In this document: positions 1 to 7,634 of the stretch, one piece after another | Numbering within the stretch: position 1 is the stretch's first letter | Layout of the letters: each line of letters starts with the position of its first letter | NCBI GenBank assembly: GCA_001916715.1 | Contig: MNSZ01000056.1 | Span: 1 to 39,595 of the forward strand | Origin: Firmicutes bacterium CAG:24053_14 | Lineage (GTDB): Bacteria > Bacillota > Clostridia > Oscillospirales > Oscillospiraceae | Length of the DNA: 39,595 nt | Direction of reading: 5' to 3' | Translations under genes and position numbers: made by a program | Notes under the pieces: model-generated | Seen by the model: the letters and a program-made list of their open reading frames with translations, nothing else | What the model was told of the DNA's origin: nothing | The model's database searches: none

Positions 1-783
1 CTCGCGGTTTACGTATCGTATGCCGCACTTTTCAAGCTCGGTTTTTGCGAACAGGCAGTTTATCATCTGGAACGCGCCCTTGTACTCGCGCTTGCCCTTT
101 TCGATGTGAACGATCAGCGTGTCGCCCATCACCTCGCCGATGCAGAATGCCGCGACCACGCCGTCGGTGAGCAGAGCGTAGCCCGTGCAGCCGTAGGCCG
201 CGAAGTCCTCGAGCACCTCGCGCGTGTGGTCGTTTTCGTACATCGCAAGCTCGCTCATGCCGGCGTCCGACCAGTCGTGCGCGCAGCATTCGGCGATGCG
301 GTGCGCGTTCTCGGCCGTTATCGCCTCAAGCGTGTAGTCGGGGTAGAGCTTTTCAAACTGGTGGATCAGGTTGCGCTTTTTGCTGTATTTTTTCCCGGCG
401 AGGTAGGCGAGATCCTCGGCCTTGTACATGTAGTCGGCAATGTCCGGCTCCTCGGCGGCGGTGAAGTTAAATTCCTTGCGCAGCTCGTCGAGCGCGTCCT
501 CAGGCACAAGGCTCATCGTGAGCCCTGCGCCGACCGTCTCGCGCAGCGCGCGCACCCTGTCGCACAGGCTGCCCTCGCCCAGCGGCAGCAAATAGTCGTA
601 CTCGCCGCCGTGCCGCGATCTTTCGCGCATGAACAGAACTCCGTCCTCTGTCTTGTATTCGTAGCCGAATCTGTCGGCCCACATGAAAACGCCCAGCACC
701 GAGTAGTCGCACGAGCGATACTGCGCGCGCAGGTACGGGCGCAGCGCGCCGACGTCACTTAATGTGATTTGTTTGAAATCCAA
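1..783 (-). CDS. DUF2156 / phosphatidylglycerol lysyltransferase C-terminal-like protein, partial
   Basis: An open frame runs from a TTG start at 781-783 (reverse complement) off the left window edge, giving 261 codons without the C-terminus. The protein begins MDFKQITLSDVGALRPYL and later contains YLAGKKYSKKRNLIHQFE and CIGEVMGDTLIVHIEKG, typical of the GNAT-fold DUF2156 family. That family is related to the catalytic half of aminoacyl-phosphatidylglycerol synthases. No membrane segments are visible, so this is the soluble type rather than full MprF. A GAGG ribosome-binding site sits about 10 nt upstream of the TTG. No ATG start fits the conserved N-terminus. The gene is divergent from secA and has its own extended -10 promoter. 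The substrate is unknown; an acyl- or aminoacyl-transfer role is only a family-level inference. Confidence 0.75.
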   Translation of the reverse strand, partial: MDFKQITLSDVGALRPYLRAQYRSCDYSVLGVFMWADRFGYEYKTEDGVLFMRERSRHGGEYDYLLPLGEGSLCDRVRALRETVGAGLTMSLVPEDALDELRKEFNFTAAEEPDIADYMYKAEDLAYLAGKKYSKKRNLIHQFEKLYPDYTLEAITAENAHRIAECCAHDWSDAGMSELAMYENDHTREVLEDFAAYGCTGYALLTDGVVAAFCIGEVMGDTLIVHIEKGKREYKGAFQMINCLFAKTELEKCGIRYVNRE

Positions 784-814
784 CGGTGGATACCTCTTTT
801 CGCGTGATGCGGCT

Positions 815-844
815 ATTATAACATATCCCCCATGCCGATAACAA
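815..844 (-). promoter_or_regulatory. Predicted sigma-A promoter for the DUF2156 gene
   Basis: On the minus strand there is a perfect -10 box TATAAT (815-820) with an upstream TG (extended -10, TGTTATAAT). A -35-like TTGTTA (839-844) lies 18 bp away. It is placed about 30 bp upstream of the TTG start. It was read directly from the sequence and has not been tested. Confidence 0.6.
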
Positions 845-890
845 GCGCAGAAAAAGTCATGAAAAGACATAAAAAGCCATGCCGTAGGAC

Positions 891-919
891 TTTTTTTATT
901 CACAATTATATGCTACAAT
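891..919 (+). promoter_or_regulatory. Predicted extended -10 promoter for secA
   Basis: TGCTACAAT (911-919) is an extended -10 element about 40 bp before the secA ATG. The T-rich stretch 891-900 stands where a -35 would be but is not a good match. The preceding A/T-rich segment (841-910) may act as an UP-like region. It is back-to-back with the minus-strand promoter. Confidence 0.45.
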
Positions 920-958
920 CTATTTGTGAAATTATCTTTACATACGAAAGGCAATAAT

Positions 959-3730
959 ATGGGTTTCTTCAGTAAACTTTTCGGCAGCCACACCGATCAT
1001 GAGCTTAAAAAAATATACCCTATCGTCGATAAGATAGAGGCGCTCGAGCCGCAGATGCAGGCGCTTTCCGATGCCGAGCTGCGCGCAAAAACCGCCGAGT
1101 TCCGGAACCGCTATGATAACGGCGAGGATCTCGACTCCATGCTGCCCGAGGCATTCGCCGCGGTGCGCGAGGCCGCGTGGCGTGTCCTCGGTATGAAGCC
1201 GTTCCGCGTCCAGCTCATCGGCGGCATCGTCCTGCATCAGGGCCGCATCGCCGAGATGAAGACCGGCGAAGGCAAGACCCTCGTTGCGGTCATGCCGGCG
1301 TACCTCAACGCCATTACCGGCAACGGCGTGCATATCGTCACCGTCAACGACTACCTCGCCCGACGCGACAGCGAGTGGATGGGCAAGGTGCACAGATTCA
1401 TGGGTCTCGACGTCGGCCTGATTGTCCACGGCCTGACCAATGAGGAGCGCAAGGCCGCCTACGCCGCCGACATCACCTACGGCACCAATAACGAGATGGG
1501 CTTTGACTATCTGCGCGATAACATGGCCATTTACAAGGAAAGCCGCGTCCAGCGCGGCCACGCCTTTGCCATCGTTGACGAGGTCGACTCGATCCTCATC
1601 GACGAAGCGAGAACACCGCTTATAATCTCCGGCCAGGGCGACGAGAGCACCGATCTCTACCGTCAGGCAAACGATTTTGTCGCCGGACTTAAAAAGAAGG
1701 TCTATGCCTCCACCGACTCCAAGGAGGAAGAGGACGAGAGCATCGACGCCGACTACGTCGTTGACGAAAAAGCGCGCACGGCGACGCTCACCGCGCGCGG
1801 CATTGCCAAGGCAGAGCGCGCGTTCAGCCTTGAAAACTATGCCGATATCGAAAACTCGACCCTCACGCACCATATCAATCAGGCTCTGCGTGCGCACGGC
1901 ATCATGAAGCGCGATATCGACTACGTCGTTAAAGACGGCGAGGTGCTCATCGTCGATGAGTTCACCGGCCGCATCATGCTCGGCCGCCGCTACAGCGAGG
2001 GTCTGCATCAGGCGATCGAGGCAAAGGAGCACGTTGACGTTCAGCGCGAGAACAAAACGCTTGCGACCATCACGTTCCAGAACTACTTCAGACTTTACGA
2101 TAAGCTCTCCGGCATGACCGGTACGGCCGTCACCGAGGCGGAGGAATTTGAGTCGATCTACAAGCTCGATATCGTTGAGATCCCGACCAACAAGCCCGTT
2201 GCGCGTATCGACCAGCCCGACGTCGTCTATAAAACCGAGGCCGGAAAGGATCGCGCGATAATCGAGCAGATAATCGCCTGCCACGAAAAGGGGCAGCCGG
2301 TCCTGGTCGGCACGATATCCATCGAAAAGAGCGAATATCTCTCCAAGCTTTTGAAGGCGCGCGGCATAAAGCACAATGTGCTCAACGCAAAGCACCATGA
2401 AAAAGAGGCCGAGATCGTCGCTCAGGCCGGTAAGCTCGGCGCGGTCACGATAGCGACCAACATGGCCGGTCGTGGTACCGATATCATGCTCGGCGGCAAT
2501 GCCGAATACCTCGCGAAGAACGACCTGCGAAAGGCAGGCTTCACCGAGGAGGTCATAGCCGACGCAACAGGCTATGCAGATACCGACAATGAGGAGATAC
2601 TCAAGGCACGCGCACTGTACGCCGAAAAGCTAAAGGAGCATAAGGCAGTCTGCGATGAGGAGGCCGAAAAGGTCAAGGCAGCCGGCGGCCTGTTCATCCT
2701 CGGCACCGAGCGCCACGAGTCGCGCCGTATAGACAACCAGCTGCGCGGCCGTGCAGGCCGTCAGGGCGATCCCGGCGAGAGCCGCTTCTATATTGCACTG
2801 ACCGACGACGTAATGCGTCTGTTCGGCTCCGAGCGTATGAGCAACATGATGGACTCCCTCGGTGTTGACGAGGATACACCGCTTGACCACAAGATGCTAT
2901 CCGGCGCTATCGAGCAGGCTCAGAAGACCGTTGAAAGCCGCAACTTCCAGACCCGTAAGAGCGTTCTGGAATACGACGATGTTATGAACCAGCAGCGCAA
3001 TATCATCTATGATGAGCGCCGCAAGGTGCTCGACGGCGAGAATCTGCGCGAGAATATCAATAAGATGGTCTACGACTTCGTTGCAGGGACTGTAAACGAT
3101 GCTCTGCACGGCGGAGCTCCGGAAAACGAGGAGCACTTTGCCGAGGTCATTGCTCCCTTTGAAAAGCTCTTCCTGCCCAAGGGCGCGGTGAAGTTTGAGG
3201 ATTTCAAGGGCGCGCCCAAGGCTCAGGAGATCATCGACCGCGTGTATGACATTGCCCAGCAGGTATATGATAAGCGCGAGGAGGAGTTCGGTACGGCTCC
3301 CGACGGTCAGCCCGTCATGCGAGAGATCGAGCGTGTTATCATGCTGCGCGTTGTTGATGAATACTGGATGGATCACATCGATGCAATGGCAGAGCTAAAG
3401 CGCGGCATCGGCCTGCGCGGCTACGGCAACGTCAAGCCCATCGACGCGTACAAGCGTGAGGGCTACGACATGTTCGAGGCGATGATAAACGGCATCCGTG
3501 AGGAGACCGTGCGCAGAATATTCACCGTCCGTGTCCGCAAGGAGCAGACGCTCGAGCGCAAGGCCGTTGCGAAGAATATGGCCGCAAACGTAGGCGGTGA
3601 AGCGCCCAAGAAAAAGCCCATCAAGAAAGCGCCGAAGCCCGGCCGCAACGATCCCTGCCCCTGCGGCAAGATGAAGGCCGACGGCTCACGCAGACTCAAG
3701 TACAAGGAGTGCTGCGGCAGAAACGACTGA
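959..3730 (+). CDS. secA: Preprotein translocase ATPase SecA
   Basis: 923-residue motor ATPase of the Sec pathway, which pushes unfolded precursor proteins through SecYEG. The Walker A GEGKT is near residues 103-107, Walker B DEVD near 207-210, and the second nucleotide-binding motif TNMAGRGTDIMLGG is present, as is RGRAGRQGDPGES. The ATG at 959 is chosen because the conserved MGFFSKLFG start follows a GAAAGG site; an in-frame ATG at 926 would add 11 unconserved residues. The C-terminus carries a SEC-C zinc motif (CPC ... CC), but the spacing between the cysteine pairs is 15 residues instead of the usual 8. It is the first gene of a plus-strand run with pgeF 12 nt downstream. Length and motifs are normal for the family, so identity is not in doubt. 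Confidence 0.98.
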   Translation: MGFFSKLFGSHTDHELKKIYPIVDKIEALEPQMQALSDAELRAKTAEFRNRYDNGEDLDSMLPEAFAAVREAAWRVLGMKPFRVQLIGGIVLHQGRIAEMKTGEGKTLVAVMPAYLNAITGNGVHIVTVNDYLARRDSEWMGKVHRFMGLDVGLIVHGLTNEERKAAYAADITYGTNNEMGFDYLRDNMAIYKESRVQRGHAFAIVDEVDSILIDEARTPLIISGQGDESTDLYRQANDFVAGLKKKVYASTDSKEEEDESIDADYVVDEKARTATLTARGIAKAERAFSLENYADIENSTLTHHINQALRAHGIMKRDIDYVVKDGEVLIVDEFTGRIMLGRRYSEGLHQAIEAKEHVDVQRENKTLATITFQNYFRLYDKLSGMTGTAVTEAEEFESIYKLDIVEIPTNKPVARIDQPDVVYKTEAGKDRAIIEQIIACHEKGQPVLVGTISIEKSEYLSKLLKARGIKHNVLNAKHHEKEAEIVAQAGKLGAVTIATNMAGRGTDIMLGGNAEYLAKNDLRKAGFTEEVIADATGYADTDNEEILKARALYAEKLKEHKAVCDEEAEKVKAAGGLFILGTERHESRRIDNQLRGRAGRQGDPGESRFYIALTDDVMRLFGSERMSNMMDSLGVDEDTPLDHKMLSGAIEQAQKTVESRNFQTRKSVLEYDDVMNQQRNIIYDERRKVLDGENLRENINKMVYDFVAGTVNDALHGGAPENEEHFAEVIAPFEKLFLPKGAVKFEDFKGAPKAQEIIDRVYDIAQQVYDKREEEFGTAPDGQPVMREIERVIMLRVVDEYWMDHIDAMAELKRGIGLRGYGNVKPIDAYKREGYDMFEAMINGIREETVRRIFTVRVRKEQTLERKAVAKNMAANVGGEAPKKKPIKKAPKPGRNDPCPCGKMKADGSRRLKYKECCGRND

Positions 3731-3742
3731 CGAGGAAGCATA

Positions 3743-4534
3743 ATGGCATTTACTGAAAACATGCAGCACGGCTGCGTATACATGACGTCGGACAAAATCA
3801 GCGCAAAGCACATGTTCACAACGCGTATCGGCGGCGCGAGCAAGGGCGTTTTTGCGTCGTGGAACCTCGGTGTTAACCGCGGCGACGATGACGCCGCCGT
3901 CTGCGAAAACTATCGGCTCGCCGGTGAGATCATGGGCTGCGGAAAGGACGATTTCGTCGTCACAAAGCAGGTTCACGGCAGACTCGTTCACCTTGCCTGC
4001 GAAGCTGACCGATACCCGGTCGGTTCGGATAAGCGCATCGAATGTGACGGGTTTGTTACAGACGTGAAGAACCTGCCGATCATGATCTATATTGCCGACT
4101 GCGTGCCGGTTCTGCTGCACGATCCCGAGGCGGAGGTCATCGCGGCGGTACACTGCGGCTGGAAAAGCAGCGTGCAGGATATCCTCGGCGCGGCGGTCGA
4201 AAAAATGTGCGCGCTCGGAGCAAATCCTGAAAATATTCATGCGGCCATCGGCGCGAGCATCGGCAAATGCTGCTTTGAGTGCGATGACGATGTTCCCGAG
4301 GCAGTGGAGCGCTATCTCGGCGGCAAGACGGACGGACTTTTCGAGAATAAGCCAAACGGCAAAACGCATGTCGATCTGCGCGGCGCAAATGCACGCAGAC
4401 TTGAGCAGCTCGGCCTTAAGCGTGAGAATATCGACGTATCCGAAGAATGCACGATGTGCCTTCCGGAGAAATACTGGTCGCACCGTGCAACCGACGGAGT
4501 TCGCGGCAGCATGGCAGCGACGATCATGCTCTGA
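3743..4534 (+). CDS. pgeF: Peptidoglycan editing factor / purine nucleoside phosphorylase-like (YfiH/PgeF, former laccase family)
   Basis: 263 residues, the usual size for the YfiH/LACC1 family. The three metal ligands are visible: His78 in KQVHG, Cys120 in ADCVPVLL and His137 in VHCGW. Family members act as zinc-dependent purine nucleoside phosphorylase/adenosine deaminase enzymes and, in E. coli, keep L-Ser out of peptidoglycan precursors. Which activity dominates here cannot be told from sequence. There is no signal peptide, so it is cytoplasmic. The start follows a GAGGAA site, 12 nt after secA. The stop is 9 nt before the lipoprotein gene, so the three are probably co-transcribed. Confidence 0.92.
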   Translation: MAFTENMQHGCVYMTSDKISAKHMFTTRIGGASKGVFASWNLGVNRGDDDAAVCENYRLAGEIMGCGKDDFVVTKQVHGRLVHLACEADRYPVGSDKRIECDGFVTDVKNLPIMIYIADCVPVLLHDPEAEVIAAVHCGWKSSVQDILGAAVEKMCALGANPENIHAAIGASIGKCCFECDDDVPEAVERYLGGKTDGLFENKPNGKTHVDLRGANARRLEQLGLKRENIDVSEECTMCLPEKYWSHRATDGVRGSMAATIML

Positions 4535-4543
4535 GGTATAAAA

Positions 4544-6151
4544 ATGTCAAGGATGAAAAGATTTATTGCGCTGCTGCTCGCGCTGCTGTCGGTGCTTTCA
4601 CTGGCAGCCTGCGGCACGGCCGACGATAATAAGGACGATTACGTCAAGGGCACGAGTGCCGGCAAGGAGCTGGGACAGACTGTCGCGGCCGACGACATAT
4701 TCACACTAAACTGCAATAAGGGCTACAGCATGAATCCGCTTATTGCAACGAATACGAATAATCAGCTCGTCTGCTGCCTCGTTTACGAAAATATCGTCGA
4801 GGTCGATAACAGCTTTGAGGTCCAGCCCAACGTTGTCAGCGAATGGACGACCGAGGACGGCTCGAGCTGGACGCTCAAGGTCGCATCGGGGCACACCTTC
4901 CATAACGGCGCTGCTCTCACCGCAACGGACGTTGCCTACACGATCCAGATAGCGATGAGAAACGACCGCTTCAAAGCTCGCCTCAGCTATGTTTCCGGCT
5001 GCACGGCTACCGATTCGGAGACGGTCGTTGTCAACCTCTCAAAGAAAAACATGATGTTCCCGGCGCTTTTGAGCATACCCGTTATTCAGTACGGAACAGC
5101 GACCCAGCCTTATCCGGGTGGCTCGGGACCTTACCAGTACGCCTCGGATTATAACAGCCTGACAGTGTTTTCAAAGCACAGGAACGCGGCGACAATGCCG
5201 CTGAAAACGATATATCTTAAGGAGTATTCCGGAACCGATGAGACGATCTCGGCATTTGCCGATTCGCTCATCGACATCGTTCTCAATGACCCGAGCTCGA
5301 CAACGAACATCGGCTTCGGCAACGCAAACGATATCCGCGGCTTCAACACGACGAATATGCACTATATCGTCTTTAACACCTACAGCACGGATTTTTCAAA
5401 CGATGCGCTGCGGTTTGCGATGAATTACGCCTTCGACCGCGACAGTATCGTCAGCCAGTTAGGCGGCTATGCGTCGGCGGCGAACCTGCCGATAAATCCG
5501 GCAAGCAGCCTGTATAACGAAAACTATGCAAAGCAGTTCAATTACAGTCTCAACAAGGTTCAGGAGACTCTGACCAATGCCGGCATGAAGGACTATGACG
5601 GCGACGGATTCCTGGAGTTTAAAAACGGCGAGGAGATTACAAAGGTAGACCTTAATTTCCTCGTTTACAGCGGCAGCACGATCAAGGTCAACGCCGCCAA
5701 GAAATTTGCCGAGGATATGAAGAGCATCGGACTTCAGGTCACGGTCGACAAGCAGGACTGGAATAATTACAAAAAGCTGCTCGACGCAGGCAACTATGAT
5801 ATGGCCTACTGCGAGGTGCGCCTAAACGGCGACTTTGACCCGAGCAAGCTGCTCACGTCCGGCGCGCCGATGAACTACGGCGCGGTTGCCGATTCGCAGC
5901 TTGATGAATTGATATCGGCTTATCTTTCCGCAAACGACGATGATCGCAGAACAGCCTGCGACAATATGTGCGCTTATATTGCAAATAAGGCCTACATTGT
6001 GCCGCTGGTGTTTGAGCGCCATCAGCTTATAAGCCATCGCGGCGTTGTCGAGGGCGCAAAGGCAAATGAGAATAATCCTCTGTGCGGTATCGAAAACTGG
6101 ACCGTCAAGATCGAAAATGTAAAGAAATCGGAAGATACGACTAAAGATTGA
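4544..6151 (+). CDS. ABC transporter solute-binding lipoprotein, family 5 (peptide/nickel type)
   Basis: 535 residues. It starts with a lipoprotein signal peptide (MSRMKRFIALLLALL, lipobox LAAC, lipidated Cys23), so it is membrane-anchored on the outer face. The mature part shows the SBP_bac_5 pattern: a bipartite fold, GALTATDVAYTIQIAM near residue 125, GSGPYQY near 195, and a long C-terminal lobe with YDMAYCEVRLNGDFDP. The family binds oligopeptides, nickel chelates or similar ligands for an ABC importer. No permease or ATPase genes adjoin it; the next gene is cdd. It may therefore be an orphan binding protein or serve an importer elsewhere. The ligand cannot be named. Confidence 0.88.
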   Translation: MSRMKRFIALLLALLSVLSLAACGTADDNKDDYVKGTSAGKELGQTVAADDIFTLNCNKGYSMNPLIATNTNNQLVCCLVYENIVEVDNSFEVQPNVVSEWTTEDGSSWTLKVASGHTFHNGAALTATDVAYTIQIAMRNDRFKARLSYVSGCTATDSETVVVNLSKKNMMFPALLSIPVIQYGTATQPYPGGSGPYQYASDYNSLTVFSKHRNAATMPLKTIYLKEYSGTDETISAFADSLIDIVLNDPSSTTNIGFGNANDIRGFNTTNMHYIVFNTYSTDFSNDALRFAMNYAFDRDSIVSQLGGYASAANLPINPASSLYNENYAKQFNYSLNKVQETLTNAGMKDYDGDGFLEFKNGEEITKVDLNFLVYSGSTIKVNAAKKFAEDMKSIGLQVTVDKQDWNNYKKLLDAGNYDMAYCEVRLNGDFDPSKLLTSGAPMNYGAVADSQLDELISAYLSANDDDRRTACDNMCAYIANKAYIVPLVFERHQLISHRGVVEGAKANENNPLCGIENWTVKIENVKKSEDTTKD

Positions 6152-6169
6152 GAAACGGAGAGGTGTCTT

Positions 6170-6553
6170 ATGACAGATAAGGAGCTTTTGGCGATCGCGA
6201 GAGAGGCGTCCGGCAGAGCGTATGTTCCTTATTCCAAATTTGCGGTCGGCGCGGCGCTCGAATGCCGCGGCGGACGTGTGTTCACCGGCTGCAACGTTGA
6301 AAACGCCGCGCTGGGCGACACGATATGCGCCGAGCGCACGGCCTGCGTCAAGGCGATAAGCGAGGGCTACAGGGACTATGTCCGCCTTGCCATTTATGCC
6401 GAGAGCCAGAATTACTGCATGCCCTGCGGCTCCTGCCGCCAGTTTTTGTCCGAGTTTAACGACGGCGAGCTGGAGATCCTCTGCTGCAAGGCCGACGGCA
6501 GATATGTAAGCTACAGGCTCAAAGAGCTGCTGCCCTATACATTTAATTATTGA
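6170..6553 (+). CDS. cdd: Cytidine deaminase
   Basis: 127 residues, the size of the small tetrameric cytidine deaminases. The active-site signatures are complete: CNVENA (41-46, substrate binding), CAER with zinc ligand Cys53 and catalytic Glu55, and PCGSCRQ with zinc ligands Cys86 and Cys89. It hydrolyses cytidine/deoxycytidine to uridine/deoxyuridine in pyrimidine salvage. The start follows GGAGAGGT. It lies 18 nt after the binding lipoprotein. Its stop is 1 nt before the next ATG, so the following small regulator is probably translationally coupled to it. Confidence 0.96.
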   Translation: MTDKELLAIAREASGRAYVPYSKFAVGAALECRGGRVFTGCNVENAALGDTICAERTACVKAISEGYRDYVRLAIYAESQNYCMPCGSCRQFLSEFNDGELEILCCKADGRYVSYRLKELLPYTFNY

Positions 6554-6554
6554 T

Positions 6555-6812
6555 ATGGAGCTTGAGCAACTGCGCGCCTTCGTCGCCGTGGCGGAGGAGA
6601 AGAGCTACACAAAGGCAGGGGAGCGGCTGTATATGAGCCACTCAACGATGTCGCGCGCCGTTTCGGCGCTTGAGCATGAGTTCGGCGTGCGCCTTATAAG
6701 CCGCGATAACCACGTTGCGGGGCTGACTCCCGAGGGCGAAAAGCTCTGCGAAATGGCAAAAAAACTGCTTGATATGGCCGCCGAGATCGAGGAAAAAATG
6801 CATTTGAGCTAA
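6555..6812 (+). CDS. Stand-alone LysR-type helix-turn-helix domain protein
   Basis: 85 residues that correspond to only the N-terminal winged HTH and part of the linker helix of LysR regulators: MELEQLRAFVAVAEEKSYTK, then STMSRAVSALEHEFGVRL and the linker-like KLLDMAAEIEEKM. The effector-binding domain (about 200 residues) is absent, and the following DNA has no remnant of it before the terminator at 6851. No Shine-Dalgarno sequence is evident; the ATG is 1 nt after the cdd stop, which suggests coupling. It could be a mini-regulator or a truncated relic. The intact frame and clean stop favour a real gene. Its target is unknown. Confidence 0.75.
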   Translation: MELEQLRAFVAVAEEKSYTKAGERLYMSHSTMSRAVSALEHEFGVRLISRDNHVAGLTPEGEKLCEMAKKLLDMAAEIEEKMHLS

Positions 6813-6850
6813 ATCAACAAAAATTCGCACGAAATTTCTGCGAAAAGTAC

Positions 6851-6882
6851 AAAACTCCCCCTTGACATAAAGGGGGAGTTTT
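6851..6882 (+). terminator. Hairpin terminator of the secA run, overlapping the S10 promoter
   Basis: A perfect 13-bp inverted repeat (AAAACTCCCCCTT / AAGGGGGAGTTTT) with a 6-base loop GACATA ends in four T. It is 38 bp after the LysR-domain gene. The -35 box TTGACA of the next promoter is formed by the end of the left arm and the loop. The U-tract is short, so termination may be partial. Confidence 0.65.
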
Positions 6883-6890
6883 GGTATCCT
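6862..6890 (+). promoter_or_regulatory. Predicted sigma-A promoter of the S10 ribosomal protein operon
   Basis: A consensus -35 TTGACA (6862-6867), a 17-bp spacer and -10 TATCCT (6885-6890) give the best sigma-A promoter in the window. The spacer contains the right arm of the terminator hairpin. The expected start is near 6897, leaving a leader of about 300 nt before rpsJ. Confidence 0.75.
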
Positions 6891-6896
6891 ATTAGA

Positions 6897-7197
6897 GCGC
6901 CTGTGCGTTGCTAACGGGCGTATTATGCGATGAAGCGGGAGATTGCTCGTTTTTCGAGGTAACTTCCGTGGAGTATGTCCGGTGCCGATGCCATTTCGGT
7001 ACACAATCGGGCGGCTGAAGCGTACTGCACATGGTGTATATCACCTGTACGGTATCAGACCGGCTCAAAAAGGCCGGTTTGTTTTTCGGACAGGGTTTGA
7101 TACACATGGTTGAGTGTGCAAAAAACCGCTTCATCCGTACGGGACATGAGGCGATCCCAATGACGCCGCAAAAACTGTACGAAAAGGAGAAAAAACA
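6897..7197 (+). promoter_or_regulatory. Structured 5' leader of the S10 operon
   Basis: This is about 300 nt of non-coding DNA between the promoter and rpsJ. Visible hairpins are GTGCCGA/TCGGTAC (6982-7002) and CGTAC...GGTG/CACC...GTACG (7021-7051). A terminator-like stem at 7059-7078 is listed separately. A short reading frame (7031-7216) overlaps the rpsJ start and has no family resemblance. E. coli S10 leaders are controlled by L4; whether L4 or another protein acts here is inference. Confidence 0.6.
7059..7087 (+). terminator. Possible attenuator in the S10 leader
   Basis: A six-base-pair stem ACCGGC/GCCGGT with loop TCAAAAAG is followed directly by TTGTTTTTC, the form of an intrinsic terminator, about 110 nt before rpsJ. 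It would cut transcription of the whole ribosomal operon unless bypassed. It was seen in sequence only. Confidence 0.5.
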
Positions 7198-7509
7198 ATG
7201 GCAAACAAGAACATGATCCGCATCAGACTCAAGGCTTACGATCATCAGCTGATCGACAAGGCCGCAGAGACCATCGTTGAGGCTGCAAAGCGCACCGATG
7301 CACAGGTTTCCGGCCCCATCCCCCTGCCCACCAAGACCGAGATTGTCACCATCCTCCGCGCTGTTCATAAGTATAAGGACAGCCGTGAGCAGTTCGAGCG
7401 CCGCACTCACAAGCGCCTGATCGACGTGATGAATCCCACCCAGAAGACGGTCGAGGCTCTTATGTCCCTCGAGCTGCCCGCAGGCGTTGAGATCGAGATC
7501 AAGCTCTAA
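7198..7509 (+). CDS. rpsJ: 30S ribosomal protein S10
   Basis: 103 residues, the normal length. MIRIRLKAYDHQLIDKAAE and the loop around TQKTVEALMSLELPAGVEI are classic S10. It is part of the 30S head and, as NusE, of antitermination complexes. AAGGAG precedes the ATG. It is the first gene of the superoperon and is separated from rplC by an unusually long 125-nt structured spacer. Confidence 0.98.
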   Translation: MANKNMIRIRLKAYDHQLIDKAAETIVEAAKRTDAQVSGPIPLPTKTEIVTILRAVHKYKDSREQFERRTHKRLIDVMNPTQKTVEALMSLELPAGVEIEIKL

Positions 7510-7634
7510 GCAAAACCCCGAAAACCCAAGTCAACGACCCATAGTCCGTAACTTGCGAATGCGGACGGGTTAAGTTGCCAGCCTCTGGCTTGAAGCTAAG
7601 CGAGGCAACCAATAACCGAAGGAGGAAATATCTA
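7510..7634 (+). promoter_or_regulatory. Structured spacer between rpsJ and rplC
   Basis: Two successive hairpins are visible: ACCC-(ata)-GTCCG paired with CGGAC-GGGT (7537-7570), and GTTGCC/GGCAAC (7574-7609) with further pairing inside. The rplC ribosome-binding site follows at 7619-7625. Neighbouring spacers in this operon are 12-20 nt, so this is a candidate ribosomal-protein-binding leader. No promoter boxes were recognised. Confidence 0.55.

Noticed and set aside
106..762. Plus-strand open frame opposite the DUF2156 gene
   Set aside because: The minus strand encodes a recognisable family with a TTG start and promoter; the plus frame has neither.
938..2398. Minus-strand open frame of about 480 codons inside secA
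   Set aside because: Mirror of secA codon usage; no family features.
7031..7216. Leader peptide-like frame before rpsJ
   Set aside because: It runs into rpsJ out of frame, has no run of regulatory codons and no clear Shine-Dalgarno sequence.
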